Assembly (NCBI RefSeq): GCF_003086695.1
Contig: NZ_CP025999.1
Location: forward strand, 2,459,680-2,523,679
From: Stenotrophomonas sp. SAU14A_NAIMI4_8
GTDB lineage: Bacteria; Pseudomonadota; Gammaproteobacteria; Xanthomonadales; Xanthomonadaceae
DNA length: 64,000 bases
Direction of reading: 5' to 3'
Within the stretch, counting starts at the first letter, position 1. Each line of letters starts with the position of its first letter. Of this stretch, positions 24,799 through 32,200 are shown in pieces. The notes beneath the pieces were generated by a model. The model had not been told where the DNA came from, did no database searches, and saw only the letters and a list, made by a program, of their open reading frames with translations. The position numbers were made by a program, and so were the translations under genes.

Positions 24799-26952
24799 AT
24801 GCACCGGTCACGCCGCATCACCTTCAACCGCCAGCGCGGCGGCATGTCGGTCACCTTGATGCTGGTGATGATCGCGCTGGTGGCCATGCTCGGCCTGATC
24901 GAAGTGGGCTACCTGTACTGGGCCAAGCGCGATGCACAGAAGGTGGCCGACCTGGCAGCGCTGGCCGGCGCCCAACGCCTGGACCTGTGCAGCGCCGACA
25001 ACAGTGACAACACCGCGGCACGGCAGAACGCGGTCAACCAGAACCGCTTCCCCGGCCAGGTGCAGGTGCAGTGCGGCAACTGGAATGCCGCCCACGCCGC
25101 CGAGGACCACTTCAGCAGCACCGTGGATGCGGCCAATCCGCGCAACGCCGTGCGCGTGACCACCGAACGCAGCGTGCTGCCGTTCTTCGGCCAGAACAAC
25201 ACGCTGCCCACGGTACGCACCCAGGCGGTCGCGCGCCGCGCCGAACCCACCGCGGTGTTCAGCGTGGGCTCGCAGCTGCTGCGCAGCAATGGCAATTCCC
25301 CGCTGATGGCCACCCTGCGCCTGGTCGGGCTGGATGTGAGCAATGCCACCGTGCTGTCCTACGATGGCCTGGCCCAGGTCAGCGTTACGCCTTCGGGCCT
25401 GCTGCAGGCGCTGGGCATTCCGGTTACCGCCGACCTGAGCGTGGCCGACTTCAATCGCCTGCTGGCGGTGCACCGCGTGTCGCTGGCACAAGTGGTCAAC
25501 GCCACCGCCGAAGTGGTGGGCCGCAACAGCACCGCCGGCGTGCAGCTGCAGGCGCTGTCCAGCCTGGTATCCACCGGTCTGGACATCAACCAGCTGAACA
25601 TCGCGCTGGGCAGCAAAAGCGGTGGCGGCGGCCTGTTCGCCGAAGTCATCTCGCCCGATGGCACCATCGGCAGCGCGCTGGAATCGAAGGTCAACGTGCT
25701 GGACCTGTTGAACACCGCCATCTCCATTGCCAACGACAACAACGGCGTGCAGATCAGCGGATTGAACCTGGTCGGCATCGAGGTCAAGGCAGGGGTGATC
25801 GAGCCCCCCTCCATCGCCATCGGCGGCGTTGGCGCGCGCGCCTACAACGCACAGGTCCGCCTGATGGTGGACGTGGACAGCAACCGCGTGCCGGCCGTGG
25901 GCGCGCTGCTGAACCTGCTGGGCACCCGCCTGAAGCTGCCGCTGCACGTGGACGTGACCAATGCGATGGGCACGCTGACATCGCTGCAATGCGGTGCAGC
26001 GCCACCGACCGCGACCATCCGCGTGGATTCGTCGGTGCTGCGTGCCTGCGTAGGCAGGATTGCCGAGGCCGATCGCTTTTCCAAACAGAACGTCTGCGAT
26101 GCCACCCTGCAGAACGAGCAGTTGCTGACCCTGCTGGGCCAGCCGCTGATCAACGACCGCATCACCCTGCCGGCGCTGACCGCGCAACAGGATCTCACCC
26201 TGGCCGCCGGGCAGACCGGTTCCACCCGGATCAACCCATTGGCGGTGGGCACGGCGGTGTCCGATCTGGTCAACGAGCTGCTGCGCGTGCTGTCAGGCAT
26301 GCTGCAGAGCCCGCAGCAGGGCATGAGCTCCAGCGATACGGCCAAGGCGCTGGCCGACCGCTACCTGGCCGCCGCGCATCCCACCGGCGGCCGCTACGAC
26401 GTGGACAAGGTGATTCCGCTGCTGCGCGACGGCGATGCCAGCCGCCAATTGAATCCGCTGGGCACCTGGACCGTCACCCAGGGCGTGCCCTACGCCTGCC
26501 CGCCGCTGTACCTGACCACCTGCCGCAAGGATGGCCCGGTGTGGGATGGCTACCGCACCACCGTCACCGGCCAGGGCCTGGGCGTGCTGGACGGCGTGCT
26601 GGGTTCGCTGCTGGGCGGGCTGCTGATCAACCGCTGCGACAGCCTGGTCAGCAACCTGCTGAACTACAACGGCTGCGTGCGCAACAACCTGGCGGCCTAC
26701 ATCCAGACCGCCCCGGCCGGTTTCCTGGACCAGTACGCCGGCGGCGGCGTGACCACGCCGGGCAACGCGGTCAGCTGCAGTGGCCTGCTGTGCGCCGTGC
26801 TGACCCCGGTGCTGGCCGCGCTGAAGCCGGTGTTGAACAGCGTGGGCGCACTGCTGAGCGGCACTCTGGCAAGCCTGCTGGGGCTGGAGCTGGGGCGCAC
26901 CGATGTGCAGGTGCAGTCGATCCAGTGCACGCCCGCGCAGCTGGTCTACTGA
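24799..26952 (+). CDS. tadG: TadG-like pilus assembly protein
   Basis: Membrane-anchored protein of 717 residues. The N-terminus RRITFNRQRGGMSVTLMLVM leads into one transmembrane helix (about 16-38) and the conserved KRDAQKVADLAALAGAQRL segment that defines the TadG-like N-terminal domain. The long remainder is periplasmic or surface-exposed, with a few Cys-containing sections (LDLCSADN, QCGNWN, SLQCGAA, CPPLYLTTCRKD, NRCDSLVSN, NGCVRNN). I see no clear von Willebrand A MIDAS motif, which some TadG proteins have. It closes the contiguous tad run; 98 bp and a new candidate promoter separate it from the next gene. Confidence 0.85.
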   Translation: MHRSRRITFNRQRGGMSVTLMLVMIALVAMLGLIEVGYLYWAKRDAQKVADLAALAGAQRLDLCSADNSDNTAARQNAVNQNRFPGQVQVQCGNWNAAHAAEDHFSSTVDAANPRNAVRVTTERSVLPFFGQNNTLPTVRTQAVARRAEPTAVFSVGSQLLRSNGNSPLMATLRLVGLDVSNATVLSYDGLAQVSVTPSGLLQALGIPVTADLSVADFNRLLAVHRVSLAQVVNATAEVVGRNSTAGVQLQALSSLVSTGLDINQLNIALGSKSGGGGLFAEVISPDGTIGSALESKVNVLDLLNTAISIANDNNGVQISGLNLVGIEVKAGVIEPPSIAIGGVGARAYNAQVRLMVDVDSNRVPAVGALLNLLGTRLKLPLHVDVTNAMGTLTSLQCGAAPPTATIRVDSSVLRACVGRIAEADRFSKQNVCDATLQNEQLLTLLGQPLINDRITLPALTAQQDLTLAAGQTGSTRINPLAVGTAVSDLVNELLRVLSGMLQSPQQGMSSSDTAKALADRYLAAAHPTGGRYDVDKVIPLLRDGDASRQLNPLGTWTVTQGVPYACPPLYLTTCRKDGPVWDGYRTTVTGQGLGVLDGVLGSLLGGLLINRCDSLVSNLLNYNGCVRNNLAAYIQTAPAGFLDQYAGGGVTTPGNAVSCSGLLCAVLTPVLAALKPVLNSVGALLSGTLASLLGLELGRTDVQVQSIQCTPAQLVY

Positions 26953-26967
26953 GCGCCGCCGCCCGGC

Positions 26968-26995
26968 TTGGCGCCGCGCGCGCCCATGCTAGACT
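26968..26995 (+). promoter_or_regulatory. Candidate sigma-70 promoter for the DUF2968 gene
   Basis: TTGGCG at 26968-26973 and TAGACT at 26990-26995 are separated by 16 bases. They lie between the tadG stop and the next ATG at 27051, so the DUF2968 gene can be transcribed independently of the tad operon. Confidence 0.4.
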
Positions 26996-27050
26996 CCGGG
27001 CGGGGAATCACATTCATCTCAACCACACTACGTTCGTGGATGGTCCAGAC

Positions 27051-27755
27051 ATGCGAGAAATTTCAGGGGGCACTGTCTTCGCCCGGTACCCGCGCGCGGT
27101 AGCGCTGCTGGCCACGGCCATGATCCTGGCCGCACCGTCGGCCATGGCGGCCCGTGGCGACCGCCAGGCCGCTGCCGAACCGGCACGCCCTGCGCCGGTG
27201 GTGCGCAACACGGTGGATGAACTGAAGCAGTTGATGGATGCCCAGCAACTGACCGAACTGCGCACCACCTACAACGGCAACTATGGCGCCAGCCTGCTGT
27301 TCAACGCCAACACGCTTACCTACTACGTGGCGCTGTTCCAGGAAAAGAACTTCTGGCGCGTGATCAAGACCGATGCGGTGGACAACGCCGAGCGCGTGTA
27401 CCGCACCTTCGTGCAGCAGACCGAGCAGCTGGCCCAGGTGTACATCGACACCACCCGTCTGGAAGCGGGCAAGCGCTACACCGAACGCCTGGTGGCCTAC
27501 AACGAAGAGCGCCTGCGCACCCTGCAGCAGGAAATGGAACAGCAGCAGGCGCAGTCGGCGCAGGTCAGCGCGGCGCTGCAGCAGGCACAGCAGCAGGCGG
27601 TCAGCCTGAGCACCGATGTGCAGAGCACCAACAGCCAGCTCGATGCCCTGCAGCGTCGCATCCAGATCCTGCAGGCCGAACAGGGCAACCCGGAACTGAG
27701 CCTGCCCAAGACCGATGCCGCGTCTGGCGCAGGTGCGGGCGGCGACGGCCACTAA
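27051..27755 (+). CDS. DUF2968-family periplasmic coiled-coil protein
   Basis: Exported protein of 234 residues with a signal peptide ending near residue 35 (PSAMAARG). The middle part (TVDELKQLMDAQQLTELRTTYNGNYGASLLFN, LTYYVALFQEKNFWRVIKTD) matches the DUF2968 pattern. The C-terminal half (about 105-215) is a long coiled coil rich in Gln (RLRTLQQEMEQQQAQSAQVS, ALQRRIQILQAE). The function is unknown. It follows the tad locus in the same direction, has its own candidate promoter and is closed by a strong terminator, so it may be a separate transcription unit. Confidence 0.8.
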   Translation: MREISGGTVFARYPRAVALLATAMILAAPSAMAARGDRQAAAEPARPAPVVRNTVDELKQLMDAQQLTELRTTYNGNYGASLLFNANTLTYYVALFQEKNFWRVIKTDAVDNAERVYRTFVQQTEQLAQVYIDTTRLEAGKRYTERLVAYNEERLRTLQQEMEQQQAQSAQVSAALQQAQQQAVSLSTDVQSTNSQLDALQRRIQILQAEQGNPELSLPKTDAASGAGAGGDGH

Positions 27756-27785
27756 GCCCTCGCGCCTTGCGGCCACGCATGTCGC

Positions 27786-27810
27786 AAACGGCACCTTCGG
27801 GTGCCGTTTT
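27786..27810 (+). terminator. Rho-independent terminator
   Basis: AAACGGCACC (27786-27795), tetraloop TTCG, GGTGCCGTTTT (27800-27810). The 10-bp stem is perfect, and the T-run on + and A-run on the other side allow bidirectional use. It lies between the convergent DUF2968 and DUF4124-like genes. Confidence 0.93.
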
Positions 27811-27819
27811 CATGTCCGC

Positions 27820-28182
27820 TCAATGGCAGGCCGCACGCACGGCGTCGTCCAGCTGCCGCTGCTGCAGATAGTCCGGCCGCAGTGCCTCCGCCCGCCGCTG
27901 GCGCGCACGACTGCAGCCGGCCGGATCGCGCTCGATGGGAATCAGCACCGCCCGTGCCGCCCCTGCGTGCCGCTTGCGCGGGCGAGCGGCGGCCGCTGGC
28001 ACGGTCGGACTGGCCGATGACGTGTCCGCAGGCACCTGCCACTTCCATTCCGCCCGGCCCTGGCACGGGGTCTGCTGATAGACCGGGTGCGGGCCATCCA
28101 CGCATTTGTAGACGTTGGTCTGTGCCTGCACCGGCACGGCCAACAACAGCGCGAGCACCGCGCCTGCCACCACTCCGCTCAT
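27820..28182 (-). CDS. Small secreted DUF4124-like protein
   Basis: Secreted protein of 120 residues. The signal peptide ([20 protein letters not shown]) is followed by [22 protein letters not shown], the usual DUF4124 opening: a small beta-strand unit with two Cys and the Y-x-C-x-D...P-C pattern. The rest is Arg/Ala-rich with one further Cys pair (PAGCSRARQ and the C-terminal AACH). The ATG at 28182 has the strong site AAGGAGG five bases upstream. The function is unknown. Confidence 0.82.
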   Translation of the reverse strand: MSGVVAGAVLALLLAVPVQAQTNVYKCVDGPHPVYQQTPCQGRAEWKWQVPADTSSASPTVPAAAARPRKRHAGAARAVLIPIERDPAGCSRARQRRAEALRPDYLQQRQLDDAVRAACH

Positions 28183-28347
28183 GACGCCCTCCTTGCCGGC
28201 ATGGTCCCGCCCCGGCCAGTGTGCCGCCAGAGGCCAATGCGACTTCCTGCCACAGCCGTGCAATGCCGGCGGAGCAGGCTGCGCTGTACTGCGCGCACAC
28301 CGGTCGCCGCGACCGGTGCCTTCCACCTTCCGCCAAAGGAATCCAAG

Positions 28348-29172
28348 ATGAGCAATTTCGTTACCGTCAAAGACGGCGCCCGCATCTTCTACAAGGACTG
28401 GGGCACCGGCCAGCCCGTCGTGTTCGCCCACGGCTGGCCGCTGTCGTCCGACGCCTGGGACCCGCAGATGCTGTTCATGGGCCAGAACGGTTACCGCGTA
28501 ATCGCCCATGACCGCCGCAGCCACGGCCGTTCCAGCCAGACCTGGGACGGCAACAACATGGACACCTACGCCGACGACCTGGCCGCGGTGATCGAAGCAC
28601 TGGACCTGCACGACGCCATCCTGGTCGGCCATTCCACCGGTGGTGGCGAAGTGGCGCACTACGTTGGCCGCCACGGCAGCAAGCGCGTGGCCAAGGTGGT
28701 ACTGGTCGGCGCGGTGCCGCCGCTGATGCTGAAGACCGCCAGCAACCCGGCCGGCACCCCGCTGGAGGTGTTCGACGGCATCCGCAAGGGCACCGCCGGT
28801 GACCGCTCGCAGTTCTTCAAGGACCTGACCACGCCGTTCTTCGGCGCCAACCGCGACGGCAATGCCGTTACCCAGGGCATGCGCGATTCGTTCTGGCAGC
28901 AAGGCATGCTGGGCGGGGTGAAGGGTCAGTACGACTGCATCCACGAGTTCTCGGAAGTGGACTACACCGCCGATCTGCAGAAGATCGATGTGCCGGCGCT
29001 GGTGGTGCATGGCGACGATGACCAGATCGTGCCGTTCGATGCCTCGGCCAAGCTGTCCTCGCAGATCATCAAGGATGCCGAGCTGAAGGTGTACGCGGGC
29101 GCGCCGCACGGCCTGACCGTCACCCACGCCGACCAGTTCAACGCCGACCTGCTGGCGTTCGCACGCAAATGA
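28348..29172 (+). CDS. Alpha/beta hydrolase of the non-haem chloroperoxidase / arylesterase family
   Basis: Cytoplasmic serine hydrolase of 274 residues. Ser-96 is in GHSTGGGE, Asp-225 in HGDDDQIVP and His-254 in GAPHG, forming the catalytic triad. The oxyanion segment is [12 protein letters not shown]. This set is typical of cofactor-free bacterial haloperoxidases, which act physiologically as esterases or perhydrolases. The ATG at 28348 has AAAGGA nine bases upstream. It is divergent from the DUF4124-like gene and appears monocistronic. Two SMAG palindromes follow it. The substrate is not indicated. Confidence 0.9.
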   Translation: MSNFVTVKDGARIFYKDWGTGQPVVFAHGWPLSSDAWDPQMLFMGQNGYRVIAHDRRSHGRSSQTWDGNNMDTYADDLAAVIEALDLHDAILVGHSTGGGEVAHYVGRHGSKRVAKVVLVGAVPPLMLKTASNPAGTPLEVFDGIRKGTAGDRSQFFKDLTTPFFGANRDGNAVTQGMRDSFWQQGMLGGVKGQYDCIHEFSEVDYTADLQKIDVPALVVHGDDDQIVPFDASAKLSSQIIKDAELKVYAGAPHGLTVTHADQFNADLLAFARK

Positions 29173-29211
29173 CGTGCCGCGGCGGCGCCCAGCGCGCCGC
29201 CGCCCCTGCAC

Positions 29212-29269
29212 GGTAGCGCCGGGCCATGCCCGGCGGTTGAAGCACGGTAGCGCCGGGCCATGCCCGGCG
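29212..29269 (+). repeat. Two direct SMAG/REP palindromes, GCCGGGC class
   Basis: Copies at 29212-29236 and 29246-29269, both GGTAGCGCCGGGCCATGCCC plus GGCG, between convergent genes. They could fold as two adjacent hairpins and stop transcription from both sides. Confidence 0.9.
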
Positions 29270-29276
29270 ACCGCTC

Positions 29277-30923
29277 TCAGATGTCGCTGTGATGGTGCGG
29301 CACGTTGGCCGGCAACGGGTCCTGCCCACCCACGAAGTGCCGCACGATCGGCGCACGCTCGCCACGGTGCAGGCCGCGCAGCGTTTCCTGGATCGCCTTG
29401 TCGTCGGCGGTGATGCGCTCATGCTGGCGCAGGTGTTCCAGCCACGACGGGGTCACGAAATACTCCAGGTGCACGCCAGGCGTCGCCACGTCTTCCACCA
29501 CGCCCCACACCACGGCACCGTCGCGGCGGCGGATCGTGCCCAGCGCGCGTATCTGCGCCTGGAACAGTGCGCGGTCGCCGGCTTCGATGCGGTATTCCAC
29601 CGTCACCAGCACCGGGCCGCGATCATGCGACACCGGCACTGCCAGCTCCGGCGCCGGCCAATGCCCGGCCGGGCGCAGGTTCAGTTCCTCGGTGCCGGCA
29701 ATGCGCACGCGCCAGACCAGCAGGCCGCCCACCACCGCGCCCACGGCCGCCACCAGCAGGGCCAGTTCCGGCGAAGTGCGCTGGGCCAGCGCGCCCCAGC
29801 TCAAGCCACCGGCGGCCATGCCCGCCGAGAACACCATGATGTACAGCGCCAGCGCACGTGCACGCACCCACGCCGGCACCGCCGTCTGCGCCGCGATCTG
29901 CAGCGAAGACAGCACGGTGATCCAGGCGAAGCCATTGACCAGCATCACCACCGGCAGCACGTACCAGCTGCGGGTCAGGGCCAGGCCGACCAGGCTGCAC
30001 GCCAGCGCCAGCGTCGCCAGCAGCACCAGCAGGTCGCGATCGAGTTTGGCGCGAAGTTTTGGCAGCAGCAGCGCACCGCCCACCGCGCCGATCCCGATGC
30101 AGCCCAGCAGGATGCCGTACTGCCCGGCCCCGCCATGCATCTGCCCACGCACCACCACCGGCAGCATCGCGTTCATCGCGGCGGCGAAGAAGAAGAAGCC
30201 CACCGATTTGATCAGCACCGCCTGCAGGCGACCGGCGCGGCTGGCATAGCGCAGGCCGGCCTTCAGGCCGGCACCGAAGCCTTCCGGCGGCAGGCTCGAT
30301 GCCTTCGGGTCGCGCTTCCAGCCCCAGACCACGAACAGCATGGCGGCGAAGGTGATGGCATTGAAGCCGAAGGCCCACACCGCACCCAGCTGCGCCACGA
30401 TCACGCCGCCGATGGCCGGGCCGATCGAACGGGCGATGTTGATGCCGATCGAATTCAGCGCCACCGCCGAGGCCAGCATCGGCTGCGGCACCAGTTCAGA
30501 GACGATCGCGGCCTGTGCCGGCATGGCCATGGCCGCACCGCAGCCCATGCAGAACGTCAGCAGCACCAAAAGGTTGGGGGTCAGCAGGTCGAACGCGGTC
30601 AGCGTGGCCATCACCGCGGCCACCAGCAGCATCCAGCCCTGGGTCAACAACAGGTATCTGCGGCGGTCGACGATGTCGGCCAATGTACCGGCGGCCAGCG
30701 CCAGCAGCACGATCGGCACCGTGGTGGCCGACTGCACCAGGGCCACCATCAGCGGCGAGCCTGTGCGCTCGGCCATGACCCAGGCCGCGGCGACGTCGTT
30801 CACCCAGGTGCCGATGTTGCTGGCCAGGATCGCCAGCCACAGTGCCCGGAACATGCTGACTTTCAGCGGGGACCAGGCACCTGCGGCCTGGGGGGAAGGT
30901 TGTGACGCGGTTGCGTTCACCAT
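29277..30923 (-). CDS. MFS transporter (MFS_3/EntS-like) with C-terminal ferredoxin-like domain
   Basis: Inner-membrane carrier of 548 residues with about 11-12 transmembrane segments in 20-405. Its opening, FRALWLAILASNIGTWVNDVAAAWVMAERTGSPLMVALVQ, is typical of the MFS_3 (EntS-like exporter) family. Residues 430-548 form a soluble tail resembling an antibiotic-biosynthesis-monooxygenase fold (VLVTVEYRIEAGDRALFQAQI, WGVVEDVATPGVHLEYFVTPSW), a known extension in this family. The ATG at 30923 has GGAG seven bases upstream; the ATG at 30929 is too close to it. It is the last gene of a six-gene minus-strand operon and overlaps the porin gene by a few bases. It probably exports, less likely imports, the pathway's compound. 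Confidence 0.85.
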   Translation of the reverse strand: MVNATASQPSPQAAGAWSPLKVSMFRALWLAILASNIGTWVNDVAAAWVMAERTGSPLMVALVQSATTVPIVLLALAAGTLADIVDRRRYLLLTQGWMLLVAAVMATLTAFDLLTPNLLVLLTFCMGCGAAMAMPAQAAIVSELVPQPMLASAVALNSIGINIARSIGPAIGGVIVAQLGAVWAFGFNAITFAAMLFVVWGWKRDPKASSLPPEGFGAGLKAGLRYASRAGRLQAVLIKSVGFFFFAAAMNAMLPVVVRGQMHGGAGQYGILLGCIGIGAVGGALLLPKLRAKLDRDLLVLLATLALACSLVGLALTRSWYVLPVVMLVNGFAWITVLSSLQIAAQTAVPAWVRARALALYIMVFSAGMAAGGLSWGALAQRTSPELALLVAAVGAVVGGLLVWRVRIAGTEELNLRPAGHWPAPELAVPVSHDRGPVLVTVEYRIEAGDRALFQAQIRALGTIRRRDGAVVWGVVEDVATPGVHLEYFVTPSWLEHLRQHERITADDKAIQETLRGLHRGERAPIVRHFVGGQDPLPANVPHHHSDI

Positions 30924-32200
30924 TGCCATGCTCCAACGATCGAGGCGAACAGGGTGTCCTGGCCGCCGGCCTGTTTCAGTGCAGGACCGGCATCGACCCA
31001 GGCCAGCTGCAGCTGCCATTGCCAGTGTTCGCTGGCTTGCCAGCGGGTTTCGGATTTGTATTGGGTGCCGATGCGGCGTGCGCCACCGGCACTGCCGGGC
31101 AGCGCCGACAGCGGCGCGGGGGTGGTGTAGACCGCGTCGGCGCGGCGGTGCTTCCAGGCCATCTGCACGCCCAGTTCGGTGGTGACCTTCGGGTCCAGCC
31201 GCAGCGCCAGCGTCGGCTGCACGTCCATCAGGTTGGCCGGCGCCAACAGGCTGGCCTCGCTGAAGTACGCCGATTTGGGGAACAGCGCGTTGAACGTGCC
31301 CAGCCGGCCGTCATGCAGGTTGCCATCGCCACTGGCCAGGTCGGCCTTCAGGCCCAGCCGCGGTTGCAGCGGCAGCGCGGCCCAGCGCCAGCCGGTATCG
31401 GTGGCAATGGTCCACGCACGGATGTCCAGATCGGCGCCGGCCGTGCGCAGCTCACCGCCCTGGGCCACCAGTTCGGTGTTCCAGTCCAGGCCGCCGGCCT
31501 GGCCAAACCAGCGCGTGCCCACGGTCTGTCGCCGCTCCACGCCCGTGCCAGCGGCGAAGCGCGCGCCGTCGCGGCGGTAGTCCAGCGCGTAGACATCCCA
31601 CTGCCCGGCACCGTGCCCACGCGCGGTGGTGGCATAGGCGCCCCACAGGTGGGCACCGTGTTCGCCGCGGTCATCGAATACACCGGGGCGGTTTTCCACC
31701 GGGCGCAGCGCCAACAGGTCCAGCTGTCCCAAGCGCCCGTTCCAACCAACGCGCGCACCATCGAAGGCCAGGCGGATGTTCGGCCCATCGCGCACGGACA
31801 GCAGCCGCGAACTGCCGTAGCCGGCTTCCTGCCGGCCCAGCTGCACGTGCCAGCCTTCGCCCTGCCAGCGCCAGTAGGCCTGCTGCACATCCAGCGCGCT
31901 GCGATCGGTGCGGCCGGGGCCGCCGGCCTTGCCGTCCTCGGCGTGCACGCCCAACTGCAGCTTGGCTTCCCAGTCATCCCGGCGGTAGGTGGCCGCGGCC
32001 AGCGCGCGCAGCAGGCCGTAGCCATCCTCGCCGCCGCCCACGCCGAAGCGCGTGGGGTCGTAGTACAGCCCACGCACGCGCACCGAGGCATCCCACTGCA
32101 GCTGGCCATCGCCCACTGGCGTGCAGGCACCGCCGTCGCAGGCCAGCGCCAGCGACGGCGCGGCCAACGCAGCCAAGGTCAGAACGCGAAGCACGAGCAC
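30917..32200 (-). CDS. Outer-membrane channel of the alginate export (AlgE-like) family
   Basis: Predicted beta-barrel of 427 residues with a signal peptide ending at about residue 20 (PSLALA). Alternating strands contain typical porin sentences such as DVQQAYWRWQGEGWHVQLGRQE, the ARVGWNGRLGQLDLLALRPVENRPG stretch and KVTTELGVQMAWKHR. It ends FASIVGAWQW with a C-terminal aromatic residue. The wording LGRQE...YGSSRLLSVRDGPNIRLAFDGAR is common in alginate_exp family proteins, which often serve as channels for small organic compounds. Translation starts at GTG (32200, or 32194 with better spacing), overlapping the amidohydrolase gene by about 20 bases. Confidence 0.82.
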   Translation of the reverse strand: MLVLRVLTLAALAAPSLALACDGGACTPVGDGQLQWDASVRVRGLYYDPTRFGVGGGEDGYGLLRALAAATYRRDDWEAKLQLGVHAEDGKAGGPGRTDRSALDVQQAYWRWQGEGWHVQLGRQEAGYGSSRLLSVRDGPNIRLAFDGARVGWNGRLGQLDLLALRPVENRPGVFDDRGEHGAHLWGAYATTARGHGAGQWDVYALDYRRDGARFAAGTGVERRQTVGTRWFGQAGGLDWNTELVAQGGELRTAGADLDIRAWTIATDTGWRWAALPLQPRLGLKADLASGDGNLHDGRLGTFNALFPKSAYFSEASLLAPANLMDVQPTLALRLDPKVTTELGVQMAWKHRRADAVYTTPAPLSALPGSAGGARRIGTQYKSETRWQASEHWQWQLQLAWVDAGPALKQAGGQDTLFASIVGAWQW

